A stretch of 53,065 bases of DNA from CAZCAC01 sp964496575 (GTDB lineage: Bacteria > Planctomycetota > UBA1135 > GCA-002686595): contig CAZCAC010000053.1 of the NCBI GenBank assembly GCA_964496575.1, positions 1 to 53,065 of the forward strand, written 5' to 3'. The notes under the pieces are model-generated. The model did not search any database. It had not been told where the DNA came from and worked only from the letters and a program-made list of their open reading frames with translations. Both the position numbers and the translations under genes were made by a program. Of this stretch, positions 44,098 to 53,022 are shown one piece after another. Position 1 is the stretch's first letter. Each line of letters opens with the position of its first letter.

Positions 44098-45783
44098 TCA
44101 GGGGCAGAAGGGAACGCGCAGACCGTCGGAGAGGTTGTGCTGCGACCCGCCCGCGGCGGGGTCGCGGAACCAGTTCTGGAAGTACCAGGTGCTGCCCGGG
44201 GTCACCTGCCCGCCGGGCTCGGACGGATTGGTGTTGTCGAACGCCCACGCGGTGGTCCCCGCCGGTCCGGTGCTCACCACCGGCAGCCGGTAGACCTTGC
44301 CCCCGACGCAGCGAATGCCGTTGCCGAACGGCACCTGGATCGGGTTGGCCCCGTAGAAGAAGAGGCAGGACTGGTTGGGGGCCGCGCCCATCACCAGGAG
44401 GATCAGGTCGTTGCTCGCGATGCTGCTCGAGCCGGTATGGAAGATGAAGGCCGGACCTCCGGTCGAGTTGGGCAGCGACGTGCAGTAGTTGGTGATCTGA
44501 CCGCACGAGGTCGGATCCCCCTCGTAGATCTGAACCGAGCCGGCGGCGAGCCCGGTCACGTCGTCACCGGGCTGCCCCACGGCGATGTCGGGCTTCTGGT
44601 TCCCGTTGATGTCCCCGAGCCCCTCGACGCAGAGGCCCAGGTGGGCGTCGTCCCCAGAGCCGACGTAGGTCTGCAGGAGGGCGCCATCGAAGCCGGAGTA
44701 GACCTGGGCGTAGCCGACCGCGTTGCCGCTGTTCTGGTCGGCGCCGACCAGGAAGTCGGGGACGCCGTCCCCGTCGAAATCCCCCGCCGAGGAGACGGAG
44801 ATGCCGAAGCGCTCGCCGTCGACGGTGCCGCTGAGGGTCCTGATCGAGGCTCCCGTCGCGCCGTTGACCACGTCGACGTACCCGGGCAGAGACGTGAACA
44901 CGCTGTCCTGGTGCGCCCCGATCAGGAAGTCGGGAACGCCGTCTCCGCTGACGTCACCCGCGCCGGCCACGTCCCAGCCGTAGAAGTCGTCGTCGGAGGA
45001 CGAGGGCAGGTCGCGAATCAGGGATCCGTCGACTCCGGAGTAGAGGTACACCCCACCGTAATAGGAGCCGACCAGGAGGTCGTCGATCCCGTCCCCGTCG
45101 ACGTCCCCCACGTTGTCCATCGAGGCGCCGAGCCGGTCGCCGGTCTCGACCCCGATCATCTCGCTCAGGAGGAAGCCGCTCAGGCCGGAGTAGATCCGCA
45201 CCACACCGGAGTTCTGTCCATTCAGGCCCGCTCCGCGGCTGCCGACGGCGTAGTCGGGGATGGAGTCTCCGTCCACGTCGCCGACTCCCTCGACCGAGGT
45301 GCCGCACTTGAAGGAGGTCGTGTCCCCCTGGACGATGCGGAACTGGCTCCCGCTCGCACCGGAGTAGATCCGCGCCGTGCCCGACCCCGAACCGTTGGTG
45401 TCGTCCTCGGGAGCGCCGACGATCACGTCGTCGTGCCCATCCTGGTCGATGTCCCCGACCCCGGCCACGGCGTACCCGAACTCGCCCGCCGGAGCCACCC
45501 CCACGAGATGGTGAAGGACCGAGCCGTCGGCCCCGGAGATGACCTTGACGTACCCGGGGCCGCTGACGAAGGGCAGGAAGTCCTCCGTCGCGCCCATCGC
45601 CACGTCGGGGGATCCGTCGTTGTTGACGTCCCCCACCTGAGCGAGCGAGACCCCCAGTCGGTCGTACTGGGCGTCGCCATTGATGTCGTAGAGGGGCGTC
45701 TGCGCCCCGGCGGTCGTGCCGAGCAGAAGCCCGGCGCCCCCGAGGAGCACCGCGCCCTCGAGAATCCGATACAGACCTTCCAT
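44098..45783 (-). CDS. Secreted FG-GAP propeller protein
   Basis: A 561-residue exported protein. The ATG at 45783 has GGAG seven bases upstream. After a signal peptide (AVLLGGAGLLLGTTAGAQ) come about seven FG-GAP blades with calcium loops: VGDVNNDGSPDVAMGA, VGDIDQDGHDDVIVGA, VGDVDGDSIPDYAVGS, VGDVDGDGIDDLLVGS, AGDVSGDGVPDFLIGA, AGDFDGDGVPDFLVGA and LGDINGNQKPDIAVGQ. The C-terminal 130 residues are the module seen in the neighbouring gene (YCTSLPNSTGG, VPFGNGIRCVGGKVYRLP, WFRDPAAGG and the terminal GLRVPFCP). It is probably on the cell surface. It pairs with the gene upstream, from which it was likely duplicated. Confidence 0.85.
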   Translation of the reverse strand: MEGLYRILEGAVLLGGAGLLLGTTAGAQTPLYDINGDAQYDRLGVSLAQVGDVNNDGSPDVAMGATEDFLPFVSGPGYVKVISGADGSVLHHLVGVAPAGEFGYAVAGVGDIDQDGHDDVIVGAPEDDTNGSGSGTARIYSGASGSQFRIVQGDTTSFKCGTSVEGVGDVDGDSIPDYAVGSRGAGLNGQNSGVVRIYSGLSGFLLSEMIGVETGDRLGASMDNVGDVDGDGIDDLLVGSYYGGVYLYSGVDGSLIRDLPSSSDDDFYGWDVAGAGDVSGDGVPDFLIGAHQDSVFTSLPGYVDVVNGATGASIRTLSGTVDGERFGISVSSAGDFDGDGVPDFLVGADQNSGNAVGYAQVYSGFDGALLQTYVGSGDDAHLGLCVEGLGDINGNQKPDIAVGQPGDDVTGLAAGSVQIYEGDPTSCGQITNYCTSLPNSTGGPAFIFHTGSSSIASNDLILLVMGAAPNQSCLFFYGANPIQVPFGNGIRCVGGKVYRLPVVSTGPAGTTAWAFDNTNPSEPGGQVTPGSTWYFQNWFRDPAAGGSQHNLSDGLRVPFCP

Positions 45784-45927
45784 TGTCATCTCCTTCCGAC
45801 TCATTGCGCAGAGCGGTGAGGGTTCCCCGTGGTGCGACCACCGGGCTCCTCGAGCCCGGCCGTCACCGAGCCTCCAGGATAGGAGGGTTCCCCTCAACGC
45901 GCAATGCGAGTTCCTTGAAACGGCCGC

Positions 45928-45951
45928 ACGGCGGACCCGGAGGTCCGCCGT
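45928..45951. repeat. Perfect 10-bp hairpin between paralogous genes
   Basis: ACGGCGGACC (45928-45937) pairs perfectly with GGTCCGCCGT (45942-45951) over a CGGA loop, between the two FG-GAP genes. A second, weaker G/C-rich stem lies at about 45965-45998. These could end transcription of the upstream gene; there is little T-rich sequence after them on the minus strand. Confidence 0.55.
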
Positions 45952-46011
45952 ACCGGAGAGATCGGGCCTCGGGGGAGAGAACGCCCCCTCGGCCCTCTGT
46001 TCACGCCCCGA

Positions 46012-47679
46012 TCAGGGGCAGAAGGTCACCTCGACCCCATTGGTGAGGTCGAACTCGTCCCCGCCCGCGGGGGGATCGCGGAACCAGAACTGGAAGTCGA
46101 CGACGTCCCCGGCGTTGATGTCGCCGCCGGCGGGCAGGCTGGTGAAGTCGAGCAGCTTGTTGGCGGCCCCGCTGGCGTTGGTCACCGAGACGCCCAGGCG
46201 GAAGATCTGGCCGCCGACGCAGCGCCAGCCGTTGCCGAAGGGGACCTGAAGCCGCTGCCGGCCGTAGTACCACAGCCCGAACTGGCCGGCCGGGCAGCCG
46301 CCGGCGACCAGCACGAAGGCGTTGGTGGCCACGCTGATCGAGCCCGTGCCGGTGATCGTGGCGGCGCTGCCGGAGGAGTTCACCTCGGAGATGCAGTAGG
46401 GGACGATCGAGCCGCAAGAGGTGACCGGGCTGGAGTAGACCCGAACCTGGCCGCTGGCCAGCCCGTTGATCTGCGCCAGGTGGGCGCCGCAGGCCACGTC
46501 GATCTTGCCGTCGCCGTTCACGTCGCCGAGACCGGCGACGGAGTAACCCATGTCGTCGCCCGGGGTGTCGCCGACGAAGGTGGCGAGCACCGAGCCGTCC
46601 ACTCCGGAGTGAATCGTCGCGTAGGCGTCCGCGCTGCTGGTGGGATCGGAGCCGACGAGGATGTCGGGCTTGCCGTCACCGTTCCAGTCGCCGGCCTCGT
46701 CGACCTTCCAGCCGAAGCGGTGGTTGACGGAGGTTCCGGTGATCGTGAGCAGCAGGGCGCCGTTCGCGCCGGAGCGAACCTCCACGTACCCGACGTCGGG
46801 GTTGAAGACGTCCTCTTGCGTGGCACCGATCAGGATGTCGCGCTTGCCGTCCGCGTTCATGTCCGAGATGCTCGAGACCGACCGGCCGTAGACGTCCACG
46901 GCGGGGGCCGTGAAGTGGTGAATCTGCGCGCCATTCGCGCCGGAATAGACGTAGACGCCCTCGAAGAGCGAGCCGATGATGAAGTCGGCCTTGCCGTCGC
47001 CGTTCACGTCACCGAGGTCGCTGACCGAGGCACCCAGGCGCTTGTTCGAGCCCGTTCCGTCGAACTGGTGCAGGACGCTGCCGTCCGCGCCCGAGAAGAT
47101 GCGGGCCATTCCCCAGTTGGAGTTGGCGTCGGGAGCGCCACCGATGAAGTCGTCGAAGCCGTCGCCGTTGACGTCGCCGGCCGCGCTGACCGCGGCGCCG
47201 AGCTGGTCGCCGCTCGCCGCGCCGTGCAGGGTGAAGAGGATCGCACCGGTCTGTCCGGAGACGACCCGGACCATGCCCCTCATCGACGTGGAGTTGAAGC
47301 TGGAGAAGGGAGCTCCGATCACGACGTCGTCCCAGCCATCGTTGTTGACGTCGCCGGCTCCGTCAACGGCGCCACCGAAGGCGTCGGTGACCACGTCACC
47401 CGTGTAGGTGGCGAGGACCGCACCGGTGAGCCCGTCGTAGATGCGGGCATAACCCTCGCCCTCGAAGAAGGGCATGAAGTCCTGGCGGGCCCCCGCGACG
47501 ACGTCGGGGTGGCCGTCGTTGTTGAAGTCACCGGCGCAGGCGACCGAGGACCCCAGACGGTCGTACTGCTGGTCACCGTTCCAGGTGTAGAGCGTCGTCT
47601 GCGCTCCGGCGAGGCTGGCGAACCCTGCCCCGAACCCCAGGGCGAAGGCGAACCGGCGGGTTAGCGAACTCGTACTCAT
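46012..47679 (-). CDS. Secreted FG-GAP propeller protein
   Basis: A 555-residue paralogue of the next gene downstream. Signal peptide FAFALGFGAGFASLAGAQ, then seven FG-GAP blades with calcium loops such as AGDFNNDGHPDVVAGA, AGDVNNDGWDDVVIGA, AGDVNGDGFDDFIGGA, LGDVNGDGKADFIIGS and LGDVNGDGKIDVACGA. The C-terminal module has YCISEVNSSGS, VPFGNGWRCVGGQIFRLG, WFRDPPAGGDE and ends GVEVTFCP. Both paralogues begin their mature parts with QTxLYxxNGDxQYDRLG, and the calls made for one apply to the other. A gap of 228 bases separates them. The ATG at 47679 has a weak GAGAG site upstream. Confidence 0.85.
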   Translation of the reverse strand: MSTSSLTRRFAFALGFGAGFASLAGAQTTLYTWNGDQQYDRLGSSVACAGDFNNDGHPDVVAGARQDFMPFFEGEGYARIYDGLTGAVLATYTGDVVTDAFGGAVDGAGDVNNDGWDDVVIGAPFSSFNSTSMRGMVRVVSGQTGAILFTLHGAASGDQLGAAVSAAGDVNGDGFDDFIGGAPDANSNWGMARIFSGADGSVLHQFDGTGSNKRLGASVSDLGDVNGDGKADFIIGSLFEGVYVYSGANGAQIHHFTAPAVDVYGRSVSSISDMNADGKRDILIGATQEDVFNPDVGYVEVRSGANGALLLTITGTSVNHRFGWKVDEAGDWNGDGKPDILVGSDPTSSADAYATIHSGVDGSVLATFVGDTPGDDMGYSVAGLGDVNGDGKIDVACGAHLAQINGLASGQVRVYSSPVTSCGSIVPYCISEVNSSGSAATITGTGSISVATNAFVLVAGGCPAGQFGLWYYGRQRLQVPFGNGWRCVGGQIFRLGVSVTNASGAANKLLDFTSLPAGGDINAGDVVDFQFWFRDPPAGGDEFDLTNGVEVTFCP

Positions 47680-48142
47680 GATGATCTCTCGTTGGTTGTG
47701 CGGGGATTCGGGAGGGTTCCCCCCCCATTCCGACGGGGAGGGCCGGTATGCGGGGATCGCCTCCGGGGTTCCCGGCAAGCGAATCCGGGAAGGGGGCAGT
47801 GGAATGGAGCTCCGCGCACGCGGAGGGCTGGAGTGCCGCCACGTTTCAGTGACAGCTACAGGGCAAGCCTACCCCCACTCCGGGGATCCCGCCATAAAAG
47901 CAACTTCCTAACTGAGGTTTTTGTCCCGGACCGTCCGGGACAGGCCAATATGAGACCCGCCTCAGGTGAAAAAAGGTCCAAAAATCGGGCTTTCGCCGCA
48001 CTGGGGCCCATCTCGCCGAATTCCCGAGGGGCCTCGGGATCAAGACCCCTCCGTCGATTGGTCGATTGAGAGACAGACCCCCCGGCGGCCGCCCGCGCCG
48101 CCGCCCCCGCGCCACCTGGAAGAACGAAGAACGGAGTCCACC
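47680..48142. other. Divergent intergenic region with palindromes
   Basis: This 463-base region lies between the FG-GAP gene (minus) and cheX (plus) and contains no convincing gene. It has two perfect dyads: GTCCCGGA-CCG-TCCGGGAC at 47923-47941 and TCCCGAGG-GG-CCTCGGGA at 48022-48039. The first is preceded by a T5 run and the second lies about 100 bases before cheX; either could bind a regulator. No riboswitch is recognised, although the sequence at 47840-47870 resembles part of one (see the rejected items). Confidence 0.5.
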
Positions 48143-48670
48143 GTGACCGAATCCATGGATATCACAGTCGAGAGCATCGCCGTCAACGCGGACCTGCTGG
48201 GTGCCGTCATCCTCGGGACCACCCAGGGCCTGGAGATGGCCGAGGTGGTTCCGGCGGTGGTCGGAGCCTCGCGGTTGGGTCAGACCCGTCGAGAGATCTC
48301 GGTGCTGGTCGGGCTCGTCGGGGAGAGCAGTGGCTCCGTCACCATCAACATGAGTGAGCGGGCCATGCTGCTCCTGTCCGGCAAGATGCTGTTCGAGGAG
48401 CAGCAGGAGATCACCGAGGAGAACGTCGACGCGATCTGCGAGGTCGGGAACATGATCGCGGGGTGCGCCAAGGAGCACCTGAGGGACACCTCCTACCTGG
48501 TCTCCAACATCTCCGTCCCCTCGATGATCTTCGGCGCGAACTACAGCGTGCACTTCACCAGGGGAATCGACACCTGCACCGTCGAGTTCGAGCTGCCCGA
48601 CATGCCCTTCGCCTTCTACGACGACCGGATCTTCACGGTCACCATGTCGCTGCTGAGGCGAATCGCGTAG
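48143..48670 (+). CDS. cheX: CheX-like CheY phosphatase
   Basis: A 175-residue protein with the CheX/CheC fold: ESIAVNADLLGAVILGTTQGLEM at the start region, GLVGESSGSVTINMSERAML, then the phosphatase helix ENVDAICEVGNMIAGCAKEHL with the E-x-x-N pair, and a C-terminal strand (FYDDRIFTVTMSLL). CheX removes phosphate from CheY-type response regulators. I chose the GTG at 48143, which has CGGAG six bases upstream; the ATG at 48155 is the alternative. No other chemotaxis gene is in the window, so its partner is not known. Confidence 0.83.
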   Translation: MTESMDITVESIAVNADLLGAVILGTTQGLEMAEVVPAVVGASRLGQTRREISVLVGLVGESSGSVTINMSERAMLLLSGKMLFEEQQEITEENVDAICEVGNMIAGCAKEHLRDTSYLVSNISVPSMIFGANYSVHFTRGIDTCTVEFELPDMPFAFYDDRIFTVTMSLLRRIA

Positions 48671-48704
48671 GGCCTTTTCGAGATACGGCCCTCTCGATCG
48701 CCCT

Positions 48705-49211
48705 CTAGCTCCCGCGGACCTGTCCGACCAGGTGCCCGGCCTCCCTCAGGACGATCCGCTCCATCGCCAGCTGCAGCGCTTTCGGCGAGCCGGGCAGGGC
48801 GAGGACCACCTTGTCCTTCAGGAGCCCGCCGATCGCCCGGCTGAGGATCGTGGCGCTGCCGATCTCCTCGTAGGAGAGCTGGCGGAACAGCTCGCCGAAG
48901 CCGGGGATCTCGCTGTCCAGGATGCGCTTCAAGGTCACGTAGGTCGAATCGCGCGGCGCGATCCCGGTGCCCCCGGTGGTGAGCACGAGATCGACGTCGG
49001 GGTCGGCGGCCGCTTCCTCGACGGCGGACGCGATGCCATCCGGATCGTCGGTGTGGATCGAGCGGCGAGCGACGGCGTGACCGGCGCCCTCGAGGAGCTC
49101 GACCAGGAGCGCGCCCCCGCGGTCGGAGGCCTCGTCGCGGGTATCGCTGAAGGTCAGGACGGCGAACCGGATCCGCTCGGGAGATAGAGCTCGGTGGTGT
49201 TCTAGGCTCAT
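48705..49211 (-). CDS. moaB: MoaB/MogA-family molybdopterin biosynthesis protein
   Basis: A 168-residue protein with the MogA/MoaB fold: RFAVLTFSDTRDEASDRGG (start), VDLVLTTGGTGIAPRDSTY (active-site loop) and VVLALPGSPKALQLAM (end motif). It adenylates molybdopterin before metal insertion. The ATG at 49211 begins MSLEHHRALSPERIRF, which fits the family. Its 34-base spacing to the converging cheX gene leaves no room for anything else. Confidence 0.92.
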   Translation of the reverse strand: MSLEHHRALSPERIRFAVLTFSDTRDEASDRGGALLVELLEGAGHAVARRSIHTDDPDGIASAVEEAAADPDVDLVLTTGGTGIAPRDSTYVTLKRILDSEIPGFGELFRQLSYEEIGSATILSRAIGGLLKDKVVLALPGSPKALQLAMERIVLREAGHLVGQVRGS

Positions 49212-49311
49212 GACAGGCGGGGGCGGGAAGAATACGCTGCGGGGAGACTACTTCGCCGCCCCGCCGAGGTACAGCCGTCCACGGGGGAGGCCGCCCGTCC
49301 CCGGACCACGG

Positions 49312-50850
49312 ATGAAGCACGACTCGTTTCTGCTAGGATCGATCGCGTCCACGCTGCTCGCTGGCGCCCCGGCCCTCTCGACTCCCCCGGAGTCTCCCCC
49401 CCCGCAGGAGGAGGACGCCCCGCCCCCCTCCCTCGAGGAGCGGGTGGAGGTGACGACGCTGGAGAACGGCTGGCGCTTTCTCCTGCTGCCCCGGACCGAC
49501 GCCCCGGTGATCTCCTTCGAGACCCACGTCGCCTGCGGCGGGGCCCACGAGCCCCCCGGAAGCTCGGGGATGGCCAACGTGCTCAAGAACATGCTCTTCA
49601 AGGGCTCCGACCGCGTCGGCACCCGCGACTGGGAGGCGGAGAGACTCGCGCTGCAGGAGGTCGACGTGGCCCACGCCGCCCTGCTCGAGGCCCGCGCGGG
49701 CGGCGAGCCGCAACCGATCGCCGAGGCCGAGGAGGCGCTCCGATCCGCGCGCGAGCGCGCCGGGAGCTTCCTCGTCCCGGAGGAGTACAGCCGAATCCTG
49801 GAGGACGCCGGCGGCGCCGCGACCCTCAACGCCTTCACCACCGCCGACGAGACGCGCTTCGTCGTCTCGCTCCCGTCCAACCAGCTGGAGCTGTGGTGCT
49901 GGATGGAAGCCGAGAGGTTCTCGCGCCCGGTGATGCGCGAGTTCTACGCCGAGCGCGAAGCGCTGCTCGAGGATCGGCTGAGCCGCATCGAGTCGAACCC
50001 CGTCGGCCTGCTCGGCGAAGCGGTGCGCGAGGCGGCCTTCTGCGTCCACCCCTACGGGCGAGCGGGCGGCGGCAACCCCGAGGAGATCGCGAACTTCACC
50101 CGCGCCGCCGCCGAGGAGTTCTTCCGGGGACGGTACGGCGCGCGCCGCATGACCACGGCCATCGTCGGCGACTTCGACCCCGACGCCCTCCGCCCCCTGC
50201 TGGAACGCTACTTCGCCGGGGTTCCCACGGGGCCCGAGCTCTCGGACGAGTCCCCCACCGAGCCGCCGCAGGAAGAGGAGCGTCGGGTCGAGGTGGAGTC
50301 CAATACTCGACCCCAGCTGATGATCGCCTGGCACGTCCCCGCCTTCGCGGCCCCGGACACGCCGGCGGTGGAGATCGCGGTGCGACTCCTGGGCTACGCC
50401 CGCTCCTCGCGCCTCGAGCGCCGGCTGATCCGGGACGAGGCGATCGCGAGCGAGGTGTACGTCTCCCCCTCCTGGGGCGGCGACCGCGACGCGAGCCTCG
50501 CCATCGTTCGAGCGGTTCCGACGGGCGGCGCCGACCTCCCGACGCTCGAGGCGGCGATCCACGAGGAGATCGACCGACTGGCCCGGGAGGGTCCGGAGCC
50601 CGAGGAGCTCGCCGGGGTCCAGCGGGTGGCCCGCGCCGACCACCTGCGCAGCCTGCGCGAGAACGCCGCGGTGGCGGCGGGCCTCGTCGAGAACGAGGTC
50701 GAGGCGGGGGACTGGCGCCGCTTCTTCCGCACCGCCCTGCGTCTCGAGGAGGTCACGGCGACGGACGTCCAGCGAGTGCTGGACACGTACTTCGTGCCGG
50801 AGAACCGCACGGTGGGCACGCTGGTCCGCGGCGAGGAGGAACGACCGTGA
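49312..50850 (+). CDS. M16-family protein lacking the zinc motif (first of pair)
   Basis: A 512-residue exported protein (signal LLGSIASTLLAGAPALS). It has the M16B two-domain layout: VEVTTLENGWRFLLLPRTDAP, then a helix reading GMANVLKNMLFKGSD where active enzymes have GxAHFLEHMLFKGT, so the HxxEH zinc site is N89-x-x-K92-N93. Further family landmarks are GGAATLNAFTTADETRFV, REALLEDRLSRIESNP, FCVHPYGRAGGGNPEEI and ARRMTTAIVGDFDPDALRPLL. It is therefore probably not a protease. It overlaps the second M16 gene by 4 bases, so the two likely form a heterodimer. Confidence 0.85.
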   Translation: MKHDSFLLGSIASTLLAGAPALSTPPESPPPQEEDAPPPSLEERVEVTTLENGWRFLLLPRTDAPVISFETHVACGGAHEPPGSSGMANVLKNMLFKGSDRVGTRDWEAERLALQEVDVAHAALLEARAGGEPQPIAEAEEALRSARERAGSFLVPEEYSRILEDAGGAATLNAFTTADETRFVVSLPSNQLELWCWMEAERFSRPVMREFYAEREALLEDRLSRIESNPVGLLGEAVREAAFCVHPYGRAGGGNPEEIANFTRAAAEEFFRGRYGARRMTTAIVGDFDPDALRPLLERYFAGVPTGPELSDESPTEPPQEEERRVEVESNTRPQLMIAWHVPAFAAPDTPAVEIAVRLLGYARSSRLERRLIRDEAIASEVYVSPSWGGDRDASLAIVRAVPTGGADLPTLEAAIHEEIDRLAREGPEPEELAGVQRVARADHLRSLRENAAVAAGLVENEVEAGDWRRFFRTALRLEEVTATDVQRVLDTYFVPENRTVGTLVRGEEERP

Positions 50851-52880
50851 GCCGAATCACCCCCCTCGCGATCGCCTGGATCCTCGTCGCGAGCCTCACC
50901 TCGACGGCTCAGGATCGGCCGCTTCCCGATCACCCCGGCGAGCTGCGCCTTCCTCCCGCGCGCCCCTTCGCCCCTCCCCCGCCGGAACGACGTGAGCTGG
51001 AGCGCGGCGCCCGCCTGCTCGTCATCGAGAACCGGGAGCTGCCGCTGGTCGATGGCCAGCTGATCTTCCGCGGAGGCTCGCTCCTGGAGGACCCCGACCA
51101 GGCGGGCCTGGTGGAGCTCGCCGCCGAGGTCCTGCGCGAAGGGGGGAGCGAGCGGACCTCCGGCACGGAGCTCGACGACTGGCTCGACAATCACGCCGCC
51201 TCGATCTCGATCTCCAGGGACCTCGACTCCTTCCGCCTCACGTTCTCCTGCCTCGCCGACGACCTGGGCGCGGTCCTGGTCGCGATCGGGGAGCTGCTGT
51301 CGATCCCGGCGTACCCCGAGGAGGAGGTGGAGAAGAGCAAGCGTCGTTTCCTGACCCGGATCGAGCACGAGCGGGAAGACGAGCGGGCGCTCGCCGACCG
51401 CGCGCTGATGGAGGCCGTCTACGGGGCGGACTCGCCCCTCGCGCGCCGGCCGATCGAGCGGACCGTGGCCGCCCTCGACGCGGAGGATCTGCGCCGCTTC
51501 CACGCGGCGAACCTCGGCATCGACCGGTTGATCGTCGGGGTCGTCGGCGCGGTCGAGACCGATGACCTGGCCTCTCGCCTGGAGGGCATCCTGGGCAAGC
51601 TCCCGGTGGTCGGGAAGGCTCCCCCGCTCCCCGGCGAGGTCTTCCTGCAACCCTCGCGGATGCGGATCCTCCTCCACGATCGCCCCGGCCGGCCGCAGTC
51701 GGAGATCCGCCTCGCCGGCCCCAGCACGCGTCGGATCCACCGCGACTACAGCGCGCTCAACCTGTGGAGCCAGGCGATCGGGATCGGGGGGATGTCCAAC
51801 CGGCTGATGGTCCGCCTGCGCACGGAGCGGGGCCTCGTCTACTCCGGCGGAGTCTTCTTCCGTCCCGACTGGGGACGCTCCGGGCTCCTCTACGGCTTCT
51901 GCCGCACGCGCAACGAGACCGCCCTCGAGGCGACGCAGCTGATGCTCGGGGTACTGCGCGAGGGGCTCGGCGAGCTGCCCGAGGAGGAGCTCTCGAACGC
52001 GCGGCGACAGCTCCTCAACGCGGAGGTGTTCGCCGTCGACCGCCCGGAGAAGGTGCTCGCCCGGGCGCTCGAGCTCGAGCTCCACGGCTATCCGCCGGAG
52101 CTGTGGGAGCTGCACTCGGATCGGCTTCGGACGCTGACCTCCGGAGAGGTGGCCGAGGCGATCTCCCGCCACCTCGACGTGGACCGCCTGGTCGTGGTGG
52201 TCGTGGGTCCGGCGGACGAGCTCGAGGCTCCCCTCGCCGAGCTCGGCGAGGTGATCCGGATCGATCCGCTCCCCGCCGGCGAGCCGCTCGTCGATCGGAT
52301 CCTGGAAGGGCTCGGTGGGCGGGAGGCGTGGAGCGGGCTGCGCTTCCTGGAGAGTGAGCTGGAGTACGACCGCTCCGGCGGCCCGGGGGTGAAGCTCCAC
52401 GTGTGGCAGGATCTCTCTGGCCCGAGGATGCGCGTGGAGCAGGAGCTCGGCGCGACGCGGTCGGTGCTGGTCGTCAACGAGGAGGGTGCCTGGATGCGCG
52501 CCGGGGACTCGGTGCTGGAGATGACCCCGGAGAAGCACGCCGAGCTCGTGGCCACCGCCGAGCGCGACGTCTTCCGCATCCTGGTGGAGCTCGCGAGCGC
52601 CGAGGTGTGCCCGCTCGAGCGAAGCGACGCGGTCCGCTTGGTGGTGGTCGAGGGGGCGGCGGAGGGAACCTGGTTGGAGCTGGACGAGACCGGCCACCTC
52701 TCCCGCCTCGGGTACGAGCGAGGCGAGGACGAGGTCGTGCTGGGCTTCTCCGGCTGGCGCGACTTCGACGGGGTGTTCTCCCCGACTCGAATCGAGAAGC
52801 TACCCGACGTCTGGACGCGGCGCGTCCAGAGCGTGCGTGCGCACGCCGAGCTCGACGCAGCGCTGTTCGAACGGCCCTGA
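50847..52880 (+). CDS. M16-family protein lacking the zinc motif (second of pair)
   Basis: A 677-residue exported protein starting at a GTG that overlaps the previous stop. M16 landmarks: LERGARLLVIENRELPLVDGQ, the first helix reading DQAGLVELAAEVLREGGS with no HxxEH, SISISRDLDSFRLTFSCLA, GADSPLARRPIERTV, GMSNRLMVRLRTERGLVY and VDRPEKVLARALELE. The C-terminal 180 residues (from about residue 490) are an extra beta-rich domain with no recognised family. In typical bacterial M16B pairs one partner keeps the zinc site; here neither does. Confidence 0.85.
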   Translation: MSRITPLAIAWILVASLTSTAQDRPLPDHPGELRLPPARPFAPPPPERRELERGARLLVIENRELPLVDGQLIFRGGSLLEDPDQAGLVELAAEVLREGGSERTSGTELDDWLDNHAASISISRDLDSFRLTFSCLADDLGAVLVAIGELLSIPAYPEEEVEKSKRRFLTRIEHEREDERALADRALMEAVYGADSPLARRPIERTVAALDAEDLRRFHAANLGIDRLIVGVVGAVETDDLASRLEGILGKLPVVGKAPPLPGEVFLQPSRMRILLHDRPGRPQSEIRLAGPSTRRIHRDYSALNLWSQAIGIGGMSNRLMVRLRTERGLVYSGGVFFRPDWGRSGLLYGFCRTRNETALEATQLMLGVLREGLGELPEEELSNARRQLLNAEVFAVDRPEKVLARALELELHGYPPELWELHSDRLRTLTSGEVAEAISRHLDVDRLVVVVVGPADELEAPLAELGEVIRIDPLPAGEPLVDRILEGLGGREAWSGLRFLESELEYDRSGGPGVKLHVWQDLSGPRMRVEQELGATRSVLVVNEEGAWMRAGDSVLEMTPEKHAELVATAERDVFRILVELASAEVCPLERSDAVRLVVVEGAAEGTWLELDETGHLSRLGYERGEDEVVLGFSGWRDFDGVFSPTRIEKLPDVWTRRVQSVRAHAELDAALFERP

Positions 52881-52928
52881 GTGCGCACTGGAGGTCCGGC
52901 CGAGAACGACCGGCTCGGGCCTCCGGAA

Positions 52929-53018
<90 letters not shown>

Positions 53019-53022
53019 AAGA

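Noticed and set aside
47835..47895. Possible c-di-GMP-I riboswitch (ACAGGGCAAGCC resembles the P2 entry)
   Set aside because: The required second half (GACGCAAAGCC-like receptor and closing stem) is absent on either strand, and the following gene is far and on the other orientation for part of it.
47923..47941. Terminator for the FG-GAP gene or cheX
   Set aside because: The T run precedes rather than follows the hairpin on the plus strand, and on the minus strand it lies upstream of the gene start.
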